Counted from the stretch's first letter, positions 1-10,114 are shown. The stretch is DNA of 64,000 nt from Lactobacillus sp. ESL0677 (GCF_029392875.1 NZ_CP113946.1:1-64000), one strand, 5' to 3'. Translations and numbers: made by a program. The notes: a model not told the origin generated them from the letters alone.

Positions 1-4
1 TACT

Positions 5-1372
5 TTGTTTGATATTAATAAATTTTGGCAGCACTTTAATAATGAAATGCGTGAGCATTTTAATGAAGTTGCCTACAATGCTTGGTTCAAAAATACTAAA
101 CCACTTTCCTATAATAAGGATACGCATGAATTAAAGATTGCCGTGCAAAACCCGGTAACTAAAGGATATTGGGAAAAGAATTTGGCATCACAACTGATTC
201 AATCAGCATACGGCTATGCCAATATCGAAATTACGCCTGTTTTTCAAATTGAAGGTGAACGCAGCACCGAACGAATTGTCACACCCAAACCGCAAACACA
301 GATTACGCAGCAACGCCAAAGCGAGCACAACCATAATGCGTTCGTGCGTAACCTGAAATTAAATGAAAAATATACTTTCGATAATTTTGTTCAAGGTGAG
401 GGTAACAAGCTAGCTGCAGGTGCCGCTTTAGCAGTTGCCGATAGTCCCGGCAGTTTTTACAATCCGCTGTTTATTTTTGGCGGTGTCGGGCTAGGAAAAA
501 CGCACCTAATGCAGGCCATCGGTCACCAAATGCTGGCCGAACGGCCAAATGCCAAAGTCGTTTACATTCAAAGCGAGACTTTCGTTAACGATTTTATCAA
601 TTCAATCAAAAATAAGACGCAAGATCAATTTCGCGAAAAATACCGCACTTGCGACTTATTATTAGTTGATGATATTCAGTTTTTTGCCAAAAAAGAGGGC
701 ATTCAGGAAGAATTCTTCCATACTTTTGAAACTCTTTATAATGACCAAAAACAAATCGTAATGACAAGTGACCGCTTGCCGACTGAAATTCCAGATTTAT
801 CAGAGCGTTTAGTTTCCCGGTTTACTTGGGGCTTGCAGGTTGAAATCACACCACCAGATCTTGAAACGCGGATAGCCATCTTGCGCAAAAAAGCTGAGGC
901 AGAAGATCTAACAATCGACGATAGCACCTTAGATTACATTGCTTCACAGGTCGATACGAATATTAGAGAACTCGAAGGTGCTTTAGTTAAAGTTCAGGCA
1001 CACGCAACAATTGAGCGCGAAGATATTAACGTCGGCTTAGCTCGCGAAGCTCTTGCAGACCTAAAACTTGTTCAAAAAAATCGTGGTTTACAGATATCCA
1101 AAATTCAGGAAGTTGTTGCTAACTATTTTCAAACTTCTACCTATGAATTAAAGGGCAAAAAGCGGGTGCGCCAAATTGTAGTCCCGCGGCAAATAGCCAT
1201 GTACCTTTCTCGTGAACTAACGGATTCAAGCCTGCCTAAGATTGGCCAGGAGTTTGGCGGCAAGGATCATACCACAGTCATGCATGCCTATGAAAAGATC
1301 AGTCGGGCAATCAAAACCGATTCAGACATTAAAACTGCCGTTTTTGATCTTAAGCAAATGCTTGATCGCTAA
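5..1372 (+). CDS. dnaA: Chromosomal replication initiator DnaA
   Basis: DnaA binds DnaA boxes at oriC, forms an ATP-dependent filament and melts the origin for DnaB loading. The 455-residue length is normal for the family. The AAA+ core shows Walker A GGVGLGKT (159-166) and Walker B LLLVDDIQ (218-225). The C-terminal DNA-binding helix-turn-helix carries the signature GGKDHTTVMHAYEKI (418-432). The N-terminal domain I (about 1-85) has the typical FW..YNAWF pattern, and a polar linker (about 86-115) follows. The start is a TTG codon only four bases from the window edge, so its ribosome binding site is not visible; TTG matches the usual N-terminus MFD.KFW of lactobacillus DnaA. It is first in the dnaA-dnaN cluster and ends at a palindrome containing DnaA boxes. 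Confidence 0.97.
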   Translation: MFDINKFWQHFNNEMREHFNEVAYNAWFKNTKPLSYNKDTHELKIAVQNPVTKGYWEKNLASQLIQSAYGYANIEITPVFQIEGERSTERIVTPKPQTQITQQRQSEHNHNAFVRNLKLNEKYTFDNFVQGEGNKLAAGAALAVADSPGSFYNPLFIFGGVGLGKTHLMQAIGHQMLAERPNAKVVYIQSETFVNDFINSIKNKTQDQFREKYRTCDLLLVDDIQFFAKKEGIQEEFFHTFETLYNDQKQIVMTSDRLPTEIPDLSERLVSRFTWGLQVEITPPDLETRIAILRKKAEAEDLTIDDSTLDYIASQVDTNIRELEGALVKVQAHATIEREDINVGLAREALADLKLVQKNRGLQISKIQEVVANYFQTSTYELKGKKRVRQIVVPRQIAMYLSRELTDSSLPKIGQEFGGKDHTTVMHAYEKISRAIKTDSDIKTAVFDLKQMLDR

Positions 1373-1375
1373 AAG

Positions 1376-1420
1376 TTTAAAAAATGTGGACAACTTTTAG
1401 TTTTATCCACATTTTTTAAA
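1376..1420. terminator. Perfect 15-bp inverted repeat after dnaA, carrying two opposed DnaA boxes
   Basis: Arms 1376-1390 and 1406-1420 are exact reverse complements with a 15-nt loop. The right arm contains the consensus DnaA box TTATCCACA (1403-1411). The left arm contains, on the other strand, the near-consensus box TTGTCCACA (1385-1393). The arms end in A and T runs, so the structure can act as a bidirectional terminator for dnaA. It can also be read as a pair of inverted DnaA boxes at the origin. Confidence 0.8.
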
Positions 1421-1440
1421 CCGCCCCAATTACGTTATTT

Positions 1441-1520
1441 TAGGTCTTACATAACTTCTCAACAGAAATCACAAGACCTACTAATACTACTACATAAATT
1501 ATATAATTAAATAAATAAAA
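1441..1520. other. oriC unwinding region: DnaA-trio-like run and AT-rich element
   Basis: Between dnaA and dnaN the order follows the Bacillus-type basal unwinding system. A consensus DnaA box lies at 1403-1411 and a degenerate one, TTCTCAACA, near 1455-1463. Then comes a pyrimidine-started trinucleotide run TAC TAA TAC TAC TAC (1479-1493), and then an almost pure A/T stretch (1494-1520). The trio run is the top-strand complement of the 3'-GAT-5' DnaA-trios described for Bacillus subtilis. An 8-bp inverted repeat, TAGGTCTT (1441-1448) and AAGACCTA (1473-1480), brackets the degenerate boxes. That this is the melting site is inferred from position and motif order. Confidence 0.75.
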
Positions 1521-1543
1521 CATACCTGAAACAGGAGGCCTTC

Positions 1544-2674
1544 ATGAAATTTACAATTAATAGAAATCTTTTCGTTGATAACCTAAACAACGTCATGCAT
1601 GCTATTTCTTCGCGTGCAACTATTCCAATTTTAAGCGGCATTAAGCTCAATTTAACAGATGACGAATTAATTTTAACGGGTAGTGACACCGACATTTCAA
1701 TTGAATTAAAAATTCCAGTTAGTGAAGATTTAACAGTTGAATCAACTGGTGCAATTGTTCTACCTGCTCGCTTTTTTAGTGAAATTATTCGCCGCTTACC
1801 CGGAAAAGAATTTTCACTTGAAGTAAAAGAAAGTTTTCAGACACAAATTATTTCTGAAAATAGTGAATTCACAATTAATGGGTTAGATGCAAATAACTAT
1901 CCAAGATTACCGGAAATTTCTGACGAGTCCTCTTTTGTTATTTCAGGAAAAACTTTCCGCGAAATTATCACTGAAACGCAGTTCGCTGTTGCCACTCAAG
2001 AAAGTCGCTTAGTTTTAACAGGTGTCCACTTCACTTTCAGTCCCGACCAAATTCACGCTGTTGCAACTGATTCACACCGGTTATCTAGTCGAGCATTAAC
2101 TTTAGAAAATGGTCCGCAAACCAAAACTGATTTGATTATTCCGGGAAAAAGTTTACTAGAACTAGCTCGGATTATTGGTGAAACTAATCCGACAGTTCGC
2201 GTTTGTCCTGGAGATAGTCAAGTATTATTTGAAATTGGCAACATTCTTTTCTATTCACGACTACTTGAAGGCAGTTATCCAGATACCGAACGTTTAATTC
2301 CGACTGAAAACACAACTAGTATCGAATTTGACCTAGTTGAATTATCAAGCGCCCTTGACCGTGCGAGTCTGCTAACACATGCTGGTCGCAATAACGTCGT
2401 TGACCTAACTCTTGATGTTGAGGAGCAAACGGCAAAATTATCCGGTGAGTCCGCTGAAATTGGTAACGTTGAAGAAGATGTAAGTTTCAAAAATTTAACT
2501 GGTAAGAACTTAAAAATTTCCTTTAATCCTGATTACTTACGTGATGCCTTAAAAGCATCGGTAACTGATTCAGTTATCATGGAATTTACACAGCCGTTAA
2601 GACCATTTACGGTTAATCCAGATCAAGCTGACATTGAATTTGTTCAACTGATTACCCCAGTTAGAACTTTCTAA
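1544..2674 (+). CDS. dnaN: DNA polymerase III beta subunit (sliding clamp)
   Basis: The beta clamp encircles DNA as a homodimer and tethers DNA polymerase III and other clamp-binding proteins. The 376-residue length and three repeated clamp folds are normal. Recognisable stretches include the N-terminal MKFTINRN.F, the SRATIPILSGI segment, ATDSHRLS near residue 185, and the C-terminal P.RPFTVNPD and QLITPVRTF, which end the hydrophobic peptide-binding pocket. The start is set by an AGGAGG ribosome binding site (1533-1538) five bases upstream of ATG. It lies directly downstream of the origin melting region and is followed by its own terminator, so it is probably co-transcribed with dnaA and also from origin-proximal promoters. 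Confidence 0.97.
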   Translation: MKFTINRNLFVDNLNNVMHAISSRATIPILSGIKLNLTDDELILTGSDTDISIELKIPVSEDLTVESTGAIVLPARFFSEIIRRLPGKEFSLEVKESFQTQIISENSEFTINGLDANNYPRLPEISDESSFVISGKTFREIITETQFAVATQESRLVLTGVHFTFSPDQIHAVATDSHRLSSRALTLENGPQTKTDLIIPGKSLLELARIIGETNPTVRVCPGDSQVLFEIGNILFYSRLLEGSYPDTERLIPTENTTSIEFDLVELSSALDRASLLTHAGRNNVVDLTLDVEEQTAKLSGESAEIGNVEEDVSFKNLTGKNLKISFNPDYLRDALKASVTDSVIMEFTQPLRPFTVNPDQADIEFVQLITPVRTF

Positions 2675-2691
2675 ATAAAAAATTATGAACT

Positions 2692-2718
2692 AAAGGTCAT
2701 CATCCGATGACCTTTTTT
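2692..2718 (+). terminator. Rho-independent terminator of dnaN
   Basis: A 10-bp perfect stem (2692-2701 with 2706-2715) and a 4-nt loop are followed by a T run. It separates dnaN from the yaaA-recF-gyrBA unit. Confidence 0.85.
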
Positions 2719-2835
2719 ATGTACCTTTTTTGTTAACGGACAAAATAAGCACGTTGCACTGTTTTAATGACCATTTACTATAAAATGTTTCTTCTGCTAA
2801 AAACCGTTTATATGGCTTTATATTAGCTTTTTAAG

Positions 2836-2864
2836 TTGTCTTTTAGCCTTAAAACGAATATACT
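2836..2864 (+). promoter_or_regulatory. Sigma-A-type promoter for yaaA-recF-gyrB-gyrA
   Basis: The -35 TTGTCT (2836-2841) and the -10 TATACT (2859-2864) are separated by exactly 17 bases, about 20 bases upstream of the yaaA start. The 5' leader would be short. Confidence 0.65.
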
Positions 2865-2885
2865 TAAATATAGGAAACTAGTGCT

Positions 2886-3107
2886 ATGAAGGTGAGTATT
2901 ATCAAAGAATTTACAGTAAAAGGTGAGTACATTACCTTAAGTCAATTTTTAAAAGAAGAAAGTATTATTTCTTCTGGTGGTCAAGCAAAGTGGTATTTGC
3001 AAGATAATCCAGTTTTGCTAAATGGTGTTAAAGAAAATCGCCGTGGTAAGAAGTTACGTTCGGGTGACCGAGTTGAAATTGCCCACGAAGCATATATTTT
3101 TCGGTAG
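2886..3107 (+). CDS. yaaA: S4-domain RNA-binding protein YaaA
   Basis: This is a 73-residue S4-like RNA-binding protein always found between dnaN and recF in lactobacilli and bacilli. Most of its length is the S4 fold, with the typical motif ITLSQFLKEESIISSGGQAK followed by NGV.ENRRGKKLRSGDRVEI. By homology to S4 proteins it probably binds rRNA during ribosome assembly, although its exact role is unsettled. The ribosome binding site is weak (a GGAA about 12 bases upstream). It ends 6 bases before the recF start, so the two are translationally close. Confidence 0.9.
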   Translation: MKVSIIKEFTVKGEYITLSQFLKEESIISSGGQAKWYLQDNPVLLNGVKENRRGKKLRSGDRVEIAHEAYIFR

Positions 3108-3113
3108 GCTTCA

Positions 3114-4250
3114 ATGTATTTGAAGCATTTTGTGGCGCAAAATTACCGTAATTTGCAGCAATTAGACGTTGAGTTTGACCCTAACGTCAATATTTTTATT
3201 GGGCAAAATGCGCAAGGTAAGACAAATCTGCTGGAAGCAATTTATTTTTTGGCGTTAACACGTTCACATCGAACTAGTAATGACAAGGAATTGATTGCCT
3301 TCAATCAAGAATATGCCAATGTCACCGGTCATATTTATAAAAGTCAACTTGATTTAACTTTACGTGTCTTAATTACTAAAAAGGGTAAAAAGGTTTGGGT
3401 TAATCGTGTTGAGCAGGCAAAGTTATCTAAGTACGTAGGGCAATTAAATGCAATCCTGTTTTCACCTGAAGATTTGGACTTAATCAAGGGAGCTCCAGCA
3501 TTAAGGCGCCGGTTTATGGATCAAGAATTTGGTCAAATTAATTCGGAGTACTTGTATTTTGCTAGTAAGTACCGGCAGGTTTTGCAGCAAAAGAATAATT
3601 ACCTGAAGCAATTAGCCAAAGGTCAAGCTCACGATCAACTATTTCTTGATGTCTTAGCGGATCAATTAGCTGGAATTGCCGCCGAAGTAATTGTACGCCG
3701 ATTTAAGTTTCTTAAATACTTGCGTACATACGCACGTGATGCCTATGCACACATTAGCACTGGTGGTGAGGAATTAACGGTAACTTATCGGCCATCTGTT
3801 CCTGAAGTGATAGCTGATGATAGTACGGAAGAGATTTATCAAAAACTCTTGGCAAACTTCAAGAAAAATAAGGCTGCAGAAATGCGAAAAGGGACAACTT
3901 TATCTGGTCCGCATCGTGATGATATTGAATTTGCCTTGGATGGCAAAGATGCTCATTTTTATGGCTCACAGGGTCAGCAACGGACCATTGCACTGAGCGT
4001 TAAACTAGCAGAGATTCAGTTAGTACATCAATTGACTGATGAATATCCTTTGTTATTACTTGATGATGTAATGAGTGAGCTTGACCATAGTCGTCAGAGT
4101 GCGCTGCTCAATTATATTCATGGTAAAACGCAAACGTTTATTACAACAACAGATCTTACAGGTATTTCCTGGGAAATAATTAAAAAGCCACAGGTTTATC
4201 GAATTAAATCTGGAAAAATTTATTTGGAAAAAGGAGAATTGAATGGCTGA
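3114..4250 (+). CDS. recF: DNA replication and repair protein RecF
   Basis: RecF is an SMC-like ATPase that, with RecO and RecR, loads RecA at single-strand gaps and stalled forks. The 378-residue protein has Walker A GQNAQGKT (30-37), an ABC-type signature LSGPHRDD near 262-270 and Walker [13 protein letters not shown] near 316-327, in the usual order. The start ATG follows the yaaA stop by a few bases, with a GGTAGG stretch as a possible ribosome binding site. Its 3' end overlaps gyrB by 8 bases, indicating translational coupling in the yaaA-recF-gyrBA operon. Confidence 0.96.
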   Translation: MYLKHFVAQNYRNLQQLDVEFDPNVNIFIGQNAQGKTNLLEAIYFLALTRSHRTSNDKELIAFNQEYANVTGHIYKSQLDLTLRVLITKKGKKVWVNRVEQAKLSKYVGQLNAILFSPEDLDLIKGAPALRRRFMDQEFGQINSEYLYFASKYRQVLQQKNNYLKQLAKGQAHDQLFLDVLADQLAGIAAEVIVRRFKFLKYLRTYARDAYAHISTGGEELTVTYRPSVPEVIADDSTEEIYQKLLANFKKNKAAEMRKGTTLSGPHRDDIEFALDGKDAHFYGSQGQQRTIALSVKLAEIQLVHQLTDEYPLLLLDDVMSELDHSRQSALLNYIHGKTQTFITTTDLTGISWEIIKKPQVYRIKSGKIYLEKGELNG

Positions 4251-6207
4251 TCATAACGAAGAAAAACTTGATCAAATCAAGCAATACGAAAAAGAAGCTG
4301 ATAAATACAATGCCAGTCAAATTCAGGTTCTAGGTGGACTTGAAGCTGTTCGTAAACGGCCTGGGATGTATATTGGTTCAACCAGTTCTCAAGGCTTACA
4401 CCACTTGGTTTGGGAAGTAATTGATAATAGTATTGATGAAAGCTTGGCTGGATTTGCAACTAAAATTGAGATAACGGTTAATGCTGATGGCAGTGTAACT
4501 GTTCAAGATGATGGTCGGGGAATTCCGGTTGATATTCAAAAGAAAACTGGTCGGCCAGCTTTAGAAACTGTTTTTACTGTTTTACATGCTGGTGGTAAAT
4601 TTGGCGGTGGCGGTTATAAAGTTTCTGGTGGACTTCATGGTGTTGGCGCCTCGGTAGTTAATGCCTTGTCAACTGAGCTTGATGTTACTACGATGCGTGA
4701 TGGTAAGAAGTACTACATCGATTTCAATCGTGGCCGTGTTAAGACAGAAATGAAATTGTCTGGTACTGTACCTTTGACTGAACATGGAACCGTAGTTCAT
4801 TTTTATCCAGATCCAGATATTTTTACTGAAACCACCGATTTTGATGACAAAGTTTTGAAAAACCGCATTCGCGAATTAGCTTTCTTGAATAAGGGTTTGA
4901 AGCTAACTTTTACGGACAAACGTAAAGAAACCGCTGAAACTGATGTCTATCACTATGAAGGCGGAATTAAGGAATATGTTGCCTTTTTGAATCATGGTAC
5001 AGAAGTTTTGTTTGATGAGCCTATTTATGTTGAAGGAGACTATAACGAAATTAATGTTGAAGTATCTTTGCAATATACAAATGGCTACAAAACAACGTTA
5101 ATGACCTTCGCCAATAATATTCACACTTATGAAGGCGGGATGCATGAAGCTGGCTTCAAGACTGCGTTAACGCGAGTTGTAAATGACTATGCACATAAAG
5201 CAAAAATTCTGAAGGATAAGGACGATAACCTTTCTGGTGAAGATATTCGTGAAGGAATGACAGCAGTTGTTTCTGTTAAACATCCGAATCCACAATTTGA
5301 AGGACAGACGAAAACTAAATTAGGAAATTCTGATGCCAGAACTGCAGTTGATAAGGCCTTTTCAGAGACTTTTACCAACTTTTTGATGGAGAATCCGCAA
5401 GTTGGTCGCAAAATCGTTGAAAAAGCACAGCTGGCTGAACGAGCTAGAACTGCTGCTAAACGTGCTCGTGAAGTAACGAGAAAAAAATCAGGACTTGAGA
5501 TTGCTAACTTACCAGGTAAACTGGCTGATAATACCAGTAACGATCCAAGTATCTCAGAATTATTTATTGTTGAGGGTAACTCGGCCGGCGGTTCCGCTAA
5601 GCAAGGCCGTTCTCGTTTAACGCAGGCAATTTTACCGATTCGTGGGAAAATTTTGAACGTTGAAAAAGCATCAATGGACAGAATTTTAGCTAATCAAGAA
5701 ATTCGGTCATTGTTTACTGCCTTGGGAACTGGATTTGGTGCAGACTTTAATGTTTCAAAAGCTCGCTACCACAAGTTAATTATTATGACGGATGCCGATG
5801 TCGATGGCGCCCATATTCGGACATTGCTATTGACGCTCTTTTACAACTATATGCGGCCAATGATTGAAAAGGGATATGTTTATATCGCACGTCCACCTCT
5901 ATATCAAGTTCGTCAAGGTAAAGTTGTTAAGTATCTTGATACTGATGAGGAGCTGCATGATTATTTAGGTGCATTGCAGCCAAGTCCTAAGCCACTTGTT
6001 CAACGCTATAAGGGACTAGGGGAAATGGATCCTGAGCAATTGTGGGAAACAACGATGAATCCTGAAAACCGCCGCCTTGATCGCGTTAGTCCAGAATATG
6101 CTAAGAATGCTGATGAGGTCTTTGAATTATTGATGGGTAATGAAGTTGCGCCGCGGCGAAAGTTCATTGAAACTAACGCAAAATACGTTGAAAACTTGGA
6201 TGCTTAG
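4243..6207 (+). CDS. gyrB: DNA gyrase subunit B
   Basis: GyrB is the ATPase and strand-passage subunit of DNA gyrase (A2B2), which introduces negative supercoils. The 654-residue protein shows the GHKL ATPase motifs EVIDNS (58-63), DDGRGIP near 85-91 and [14 protein letters not shown] near 131-144. The TOPRIM metal-binding motifs are [13 protein letters not shown] (about 444) and [13 protein letters not shown] (about 515). The C-terminus has the standard [15 protein letters not shown] segment. The start follows AAGGAG within the end of recF. gyrA begins 10 bases downstream. Confidence 0.98.
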   Translation: MADHNEEKLDQIKQYEKEADKYNASQIQVLGGLEAVRKRPGMYIGSTSSQGLHHLVWEVIDNSIDESLAGFATKIEITVNADGSVTVQDDGRGIPVDIQKKTGRPALETVFTVLHAGGKFGGGGYKVSGGLHGVGASVVNALSTELDVTTMRDGKKYYIDFNRGRVKTEMKLSGTVPLTEHGTVVHFYPDPDIFTETTDFDDKVLKNRIRELAFLNKGLKLTFTDKRKETAETDVYHYEGGIKEYVAFLNHGTEVLFDEPIYVEGDYNEINVEVSLQYTNGYKTTLMTFANNIHTYEGGMHEAGFKTALTRVVNDYAHKAKILKDKDDNLSGEDIREGMTAVVSVKHPNPQFEGQTKTKLGNSDARTAVDKAFSETFTNFLMENPQVGRKIVEKAQLAERARTAAKRAREVTRKKSGLEIANLPGKLADNTSNDPSISELFIVEGNSAGGSAKQGRSRLTQAILPIRGKILNVEKASMDRILANQEIRSLFTALGTGFGADFNVSKARYHKLIIMTDADVDGAHIRTLLLTLFYNYMRPMIEKGYVYIARPPLYQVRQGKVVKYLDTDEELHDYLGALQPSPKPLVQRYKGLGEMDPEQLWETTMNPENRRLDRVSPEYAKNADEVFELLMGNEVAPRRKFIETNAKYVENLDA

Positions 6208-6217
6208 GAGGTTTTAA

Positions 6218-8698
6218 ATGGATAACGACAATCAAGGTCAAGATCACAGAATTAGAAATGTTGATCTGACTAGTGTAATGAGCAGTTCCTTTTTGGATTA
6301 TGCGATGTCAGTTATTGTTGCTCGGGCTTTGCCTGATGTGCGTGATGGTTTAAAGCCTGTCCAAAGGCGAATTCTTTACGGAATGAGTGAGTTAGGAGTT
6401 ACTCCTGATAAGCCTTATAAGAAGTCTGCCAGAATCGTTGGGGAAGTTATGGGGAAATTCCACCCTCATGGTGACTCTTCGATTTATTTGGCAATGGCGC
6501 ATATGGCTCAAGACTTTAGTTATCGCTATATGCTAGTTGATGGTCACGGTAACTTTGGTTCTGTTGATGGCGATGAGCCTGCCGCAATGCGTTATACTGA
6601 GGCGCGAATGAGTAAAATCGCCGTTGAGATGTTACGTGACATTAATAAAAATACGGTTGATTGGCAACGTAACTATGATGATTCTGAAAATGAACCAGTA
6701 GTTTTACCGGCACGGATTCCGAACCTGTTAGTTAATGGGACAAGTGGGATTGCCGTTGGCATGACAACTAATATTCCACCACATAATTTGGCTGAAGTTA
6801 TCAGCGGCTTGCATATGCTGATGAATAATCCGGATGTCACCACTAAAGACTTAATGAAGGCAATTCCGGGCCCCGATTTTCCGACTGGCGGCATCATCAT
6901 GGGCCGCGGCGGTATTTATCGGGCATACGAAAGTGGGCGCGGTAATATTGTTGTGCGGGCCAAGACTAATATTGAGACTGAAAAAAGTGGTCGGGAACGC
7001 ATTGTTGTTACTGAACTGCCATATTTGGTTAACAAGGCCGAATTAGTTAAGAAAATTGCTGATTTGGCACGCTCTAAGACAATTGATGGTATTACCGGTG
7101 TTCGTGATGAATCTGACCAGACAGGGATGCGGATGACAATTGATATTCGTCGTGATGCAAGTGCCAGTGTTGTTTTGAATAATTTATTTAAATTAACGCA
7201 AATGCAGGCTAACTTCGGGATGAACATGGTTGCTATTGTTGATGGTGCACCACATTTCTTGAGTATCAAGCAGATGTTGTCGTATTACTTGGAGCATCAA
7301 GAGGACGTTGTTACACGTAGAACAAAATTTGAGCTGGCCAAGGCTGAAGCAAGAGCCCACATTCTTGAAGGTTTGAAGATTGCTTTGGATCACATTGACG
7401 AAATCGTTCATATTATTCGTCAAAGTAACTCCAGTGATATTGCTAAAGCTGCCTTAATCAGCCGCTTCGGATTGGATGATAAGCAGTCACAAGCTATTTT
7501 GGATATGCGGCTTGTTCGCTTAACAGGTTTGGAACGTGACAAGGTTGAGGCTGAATATAAGGATTTGCAAGAAAAAATTGCGGATTACAAGGATATTTTG
7601 GCAAAACCTGAACGGATCAACGAGATTATTTACAATGAATTGCTCGATATTCAAAAGCGCTTTGGTGATAAGCGGCGGACTGAAATTGGTGCTAGTGAAG
7701 TTGTCTCAATTGAAGACGAAGATTTAATTGAAAAGCAAGATGTTTTGTTAACCCTGACCCATAGTGGCTATATCAAGCGGATGCTAATTAATGAATTTAA
7801 GACGCAAAACCGTGGTGGTAAAGGTATTAAGGGCATGGGCGTGAAGTCAGGCGACTTCATTGAAAAGCTGATCTATTCAAGTACACACGATTTGCTGTTG
7901 TTCTTTACTAACAAGGGTAAAATCTATTCCAAGAAGGCATACGAAATCCCGGAATTTAGTCGGACTGCTCGGGGGTTACCAATTGTTAACCTGTTGCAGC
8001 TTGAAAAAGGCGAGAAGATTCAGACAATTATTAATATTCCTGAAAATGCTAACGATCAATACCTGTTCTTTATCACGAAGATGGGGACGGTTAAGCGTAC
8101 ACTTGTCAATGAATTTGCGAATATTAGAAACAGCGGCCTGATTGCGCTGACGTTGCGTGATGGCGACGAATTAACTAATGTTCTAACTACTGATGGCAAC
8201 AAAGATATTATGATTGGCACGCACCTTGGCTATGCTGTTCGCTTTAATGAGCAGACTGTGCGGGCAATGGGTCGAACTGCTGCCGGTGTTCGCGGGATTA
8301 ACTTGCGCGATGGCGATTATGTTGTTGGCTCAGGTGTCATTGAAGATAGTGATGAAGTCCTAGTAATTTCTGAGAAGGGTTATGGTAAACGGACTTCTGC
8401 TGCTGAATATCCAGTCAAGGGCCGTGGTGGTAAAGGAATTAAAACCGCCAATATTACTGAGAAGAATGGCCCGCTATCTGGTGTGACAGTTGTTGATGGT
8501 ACCCAAGACATTATGGTGATTACTAGCGATGGCATCATGATTCGCTTCAAGATTGCGGATGTTTCGCAGACTAGCCGCAGCACCTTGGGTGTACGGTTGA
8601 TTAAAGTAGGCGACAACAGTAAGGTTGCTAGCTTAACGGTTGTTCCTGCCGAGGAAGACCAAGAAGTAGCGGCTGATTCTGAGACTGAAGAAGAATAA
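6218..8698 (+). CDS. gyrA: DNA gyrase subunit A
   Basis: GyrA cuts and rejoins DNA through a tyrosine and wraps DNA with its C-terminal beta-propeller. The 826-residue protein has the catalytic tyrosine in AAMRYTEAR (Y126) and the quinolone region [19 protein letters not shown] (82-100). The C-terminal half has repeated blades, including the GyrA-box-like [11 protein letters not shown] near residue 528. The residue equivalent to E. coli Asp87, normally Asp or Glu, is Leu91 here. The ribosome binding site AGGAGG lies just upstream of ATG. It is last in the yaaA-recF-gyrBA unit. The acidic tail is typical. Confidence 0.98.
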   Translation: MDNDNQGQDHRIRNVDLTSVMSSSFLDYAMSVIVARALPDVRDGLKPVQRRILYGMSELGVTPDKPYKKSARIVGEVMGKFHPHGDSSIYLAMAHMAQDFSYRYMLVDGHGNFGSVDGDEPAAMRYTEARMSKIAVEMLRDINKNTVDWQRNYDDSENEPVVLPARIPNLLVNGTSGIAVGMTTNIPPHNLAEVISGLHMLMNNPDVTTKDLMKAIPGPDFPTGGIIMGRGGIYRAYESGRGNIVVRAKTNIETEKSGRERIVVTELPYLVNKAELVKKIADLARSKTIDGITGVRDESDQTGMRMTIDIRRDASASVVLNNLFKLTQMQANFGMNMVAIVDGAPHFLSIKQMLSYYLEHQEDVVTRRTKFELAKAEARAHILEGLKIALDHIDEIVHIIRQSNSSDIAKAALISRFGLDDKQSQAILDMRLVRLTGLERDKVEAEYKDLQEKIADYKDILAKPERINEIIYNELLDIQKRFGDKRRTEIGASEVVSIEDEDLIEKQDVLLTLTHSGYIKRMLINEFKTQNRGGKGIKGMGVKSGDFIEKLIYSSTHDLLLFFTNKGKIYSKKAYEIPEFSRTARGLPIVNLLQLEKGEKIQTIINIPENANDQYLFFITKMGTVKRTLVNEFANIRNSGLIALTLRDGDELTNVLTTDGNKDIMIGTHLGYAVRFNEQTVRAMGRTAAGVRGINLRDGDYVVGSGVIEDSDEVLVISEKGYGKRTSAAEYPVKGRGGKGIKTANITEKNGPLSGVTVVDGTQDIMVITSDGIMIRFKIADVSQTSRSTLGVRLIKVGDNSKVASLTVVPAEEDQEVAADSETEEE

Positions 8699-8786
8699 AA
8701 GTAATTTAAATTTAAAAATTATCGGACTTTTAAGCGTATCTATTAGTTGGGAAAATAAAATTCTCTTAGGATCACGTGAATATAGT

Positions 8787-8871
8787 TTGGTAATTTTTTT
8801 GGTTATGTGCTAGAATTAGAGATTGCGAGTAATAAAATTGATTACTCCTTGTTCTTGATTTTAGCAAGAAC
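8787..8871 (+). promoter_or_regulatory. Promoter and two-hairpin leader of rpsF-ssb-rpsR
   Basis: An extended -10 (TGCTAGAAT, with -10 TAGAAT at 8811-8816) is preceded by a -35-like TTGGTA (8787-8792). The leader then contains two stem-loops: GAGTAAT/ATTACTC (8827-8833, 8841-8847) and GTTCTTG/CAAGAAC (8851-8857, 8865-8871), just before the strong AAGGAGG of rpsF. S6-S18 operons are known to be autoregulated through leader RNA. I do not see the CCG loop signature of the described S6:S18 motif, so autoregulation here is only inferred. Confidence 0.5.
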
Positions 8872-8899
8872 CATTTAGACCAAAAGGAGGTGCACTAGA

Positions 8900-9196
8900 A
8901 TGACAACTACTAAGTACGAAATAACTTACATTATTAAACCTGATATTGATGAAGAATCAAAGAAGGCACTTGTTGAAAACTACGATAAAGTTATCGCAGA
9001 CAACGGTGGTACAATGGTTGAATCTAAAGACTGGGAAAAGCGTCATTTTGCATATGAAATCGAGAAGTATCGTGAAGGTACTTACCATATCATGACTTTC
9101 ACTGCTGATAACGCAGACGCAGTTAACGAATTTGACCGTTTGTCAAAAATTGACAACGCAATTTTACGTTCAATGACTGTTAAGTTAGACAAATAA
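8900..9196 (+). CDS. rpsF: 30S ribosomal protein S6
   Basis: S6 binds the central domain of 16S rRNA together with S18 on the platform of the 30S subunit. The 98-residue length is normal, and the sequence has the typical N-terminus [15 protein letters not shown] and the conserved [20 protein letters not shown] block. A strong AAGGAGGTG ribosome binding site precedes ATG. It is the first gene of the rpsF-ssb-rpsR operon, which pairs the two ribosomal partners with the single-strand DNA-binding protein, as in most Firmicutes. Confidence 0.97.
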   Translation: MTTTKYEITYIIKPDIDEESKKALVENYDKVIADNGGTMVESKDWEKRHFAYEIEKYREGTYHIMTFTADNADAVNEFDRLSKIDNAILRSMTVKLDK

Positions 9197-9243
9197 TATT
9201 ACGTTATCGTGATCGTGATTTAGGAAAGGAAGGACCTTGGAGT

Positions 9244-9777
9244 ATGATTAATCGAGTTGTACTTGTTGGCCGTTTAACACGTGATCCTGAATTACGTACT
9301 ACTGGGAGTGGAATCTCGGTTGCTACGTTTACTCTTGCTGTTGACCGTCAGTATACTAACGCTCAAGGTGAGAGAGGTGCGGATTTTATTAGCTGTGTCA
9401 TTTGGCGCAAATCAGCAGAAAATTTCTGTAATTTTACGTCTAAAGGATCATTGGTTGGTATTGACGGCCGGATTCAAACCAGAACTTACGATAATAAAGA
9501 CGGGCAAAGAGTATATGTAACAGAGGTTGTTGTTGACAACTTTGCATTACTTGAGTCACGCAAAGACCGTGAATCCCGCAGTCAAAATGGTGGTTACACA
9601 CCAAATAATAATGGGAATTTCAATGGCAACTTTGGTAATCCAAATGCCAATAATTCTCAAAATATGGGACCATCTAATCAGAATAACCAAAATAATAATC
9701 AATCAAGTATGCCAAAGGATCCGTTTGCTGGGTCTGGGGATACCATTGATATTTCTGATGACGATCTTCCATTCTAA
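9244..9777 (+). CDS. ssb: Single-stranded DNA-binding protein
   Basis: SSB coats single-stranded DNA during replication, repair and recombination and recruits partner enzymes. The 177-residue protein has an N-terminal OB fold (about 1-108: MINRVVLVGRLTRDPELR, FISCVIWRKSAEN, LVGIDGRIQTRTYDNKDGQRVYVTEVV). A low-complexity Asn/Gln/Gly-rich linker (about 115-158) follows, then the acidic tail DISDDDLPF that binds partner proteins. It lies between rpsF and rpsR. The Asn-rich linker makes long shadow reading frames in other frames. Confidence 0.97.
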   Translation: MINRVVLVGRLTRDPELRTTGSGISVATFTLAVDRQYTNAQGERGADFISCVIWRKSAENFCNFTSKGSLVGIDGRIQTRTYDNKDGQRVYVTEVVVDNFALLESRKDRESRSQNGGYTPNNNGNFNGNFGNPNANNSQNMGPSNQNNQNNNQSSMPKDPFAGSGDTIDISDDDLPF

Positions 9778-9799
9778 ACTTATAGAAAGGACCTAGGAT

Positions 9800-10036
9800 A
9801 TGGCTCAACAAAGAAGAGGCGGCCATCGTCGTCGTAAGGTTGACTTCATCGCAGCCAACCATATTGATTACGTTGACTACAAGGACGTTGATCTGTTGAA
9901 ACGTTTTATCTCAGAAAGAGGTAAAATCTTACCACGTCGTGTCACTGGCACTAGCGCTAAGAATCAACGTAAGGTAGCTAAGGCAATCGAAAGAGCTCGC
10001 ATTATGGGCTTGTTGCCATTCGTTACTGAAGACTAA
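9800..10036 (+). CDS. rpsR: 30S ribosomal protein S18
   Basis: S18 is the rRNA-binding partner of S6 in the 30S platform. The 78-residue protein has the basic N-terminus [16 protein letters not shown] and the conserved [32 protein letters not shown] block ending in LLPFV. It is the last gene of the rpsF-ssb-rpsR operon, with an AAAGGA ribosome binding site, and is closed by a strong terminator. Confidence 0.97.
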   Translation: MAQQRRGGHRRRKVDFIAANHIDYVDYKDVDLLKRFISERGKILPRRVTGTSAKNQRKVAKAIERARIMGLLPFVTED

Positions 10037-10052
10037 TCAGTTGAATAAAAAT

Positions 10053-10084
10053 AAAAATGCGGGAAGTTATTTTCCGCATTTTTT
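10053..10084 (+). terminator. Terminator of the rpsF operon
   Basis: A stem AAAAATGCGG (10053-10062) pairs with CCGCATTTTT (10074-10083), extended inward by three weaker pairs and followed by T residues. Confidence 0.85.
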
Positions 10085-10114
10085 GTACGCTATTTTAAGC
10101 TGGATATTAGGGAG

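Noticed and set aside
6916..7269. 117-residue minus-strand frame inside gyrA
   Set aside because: A shadow of gyrA codon use; no start site or recognisable domain.
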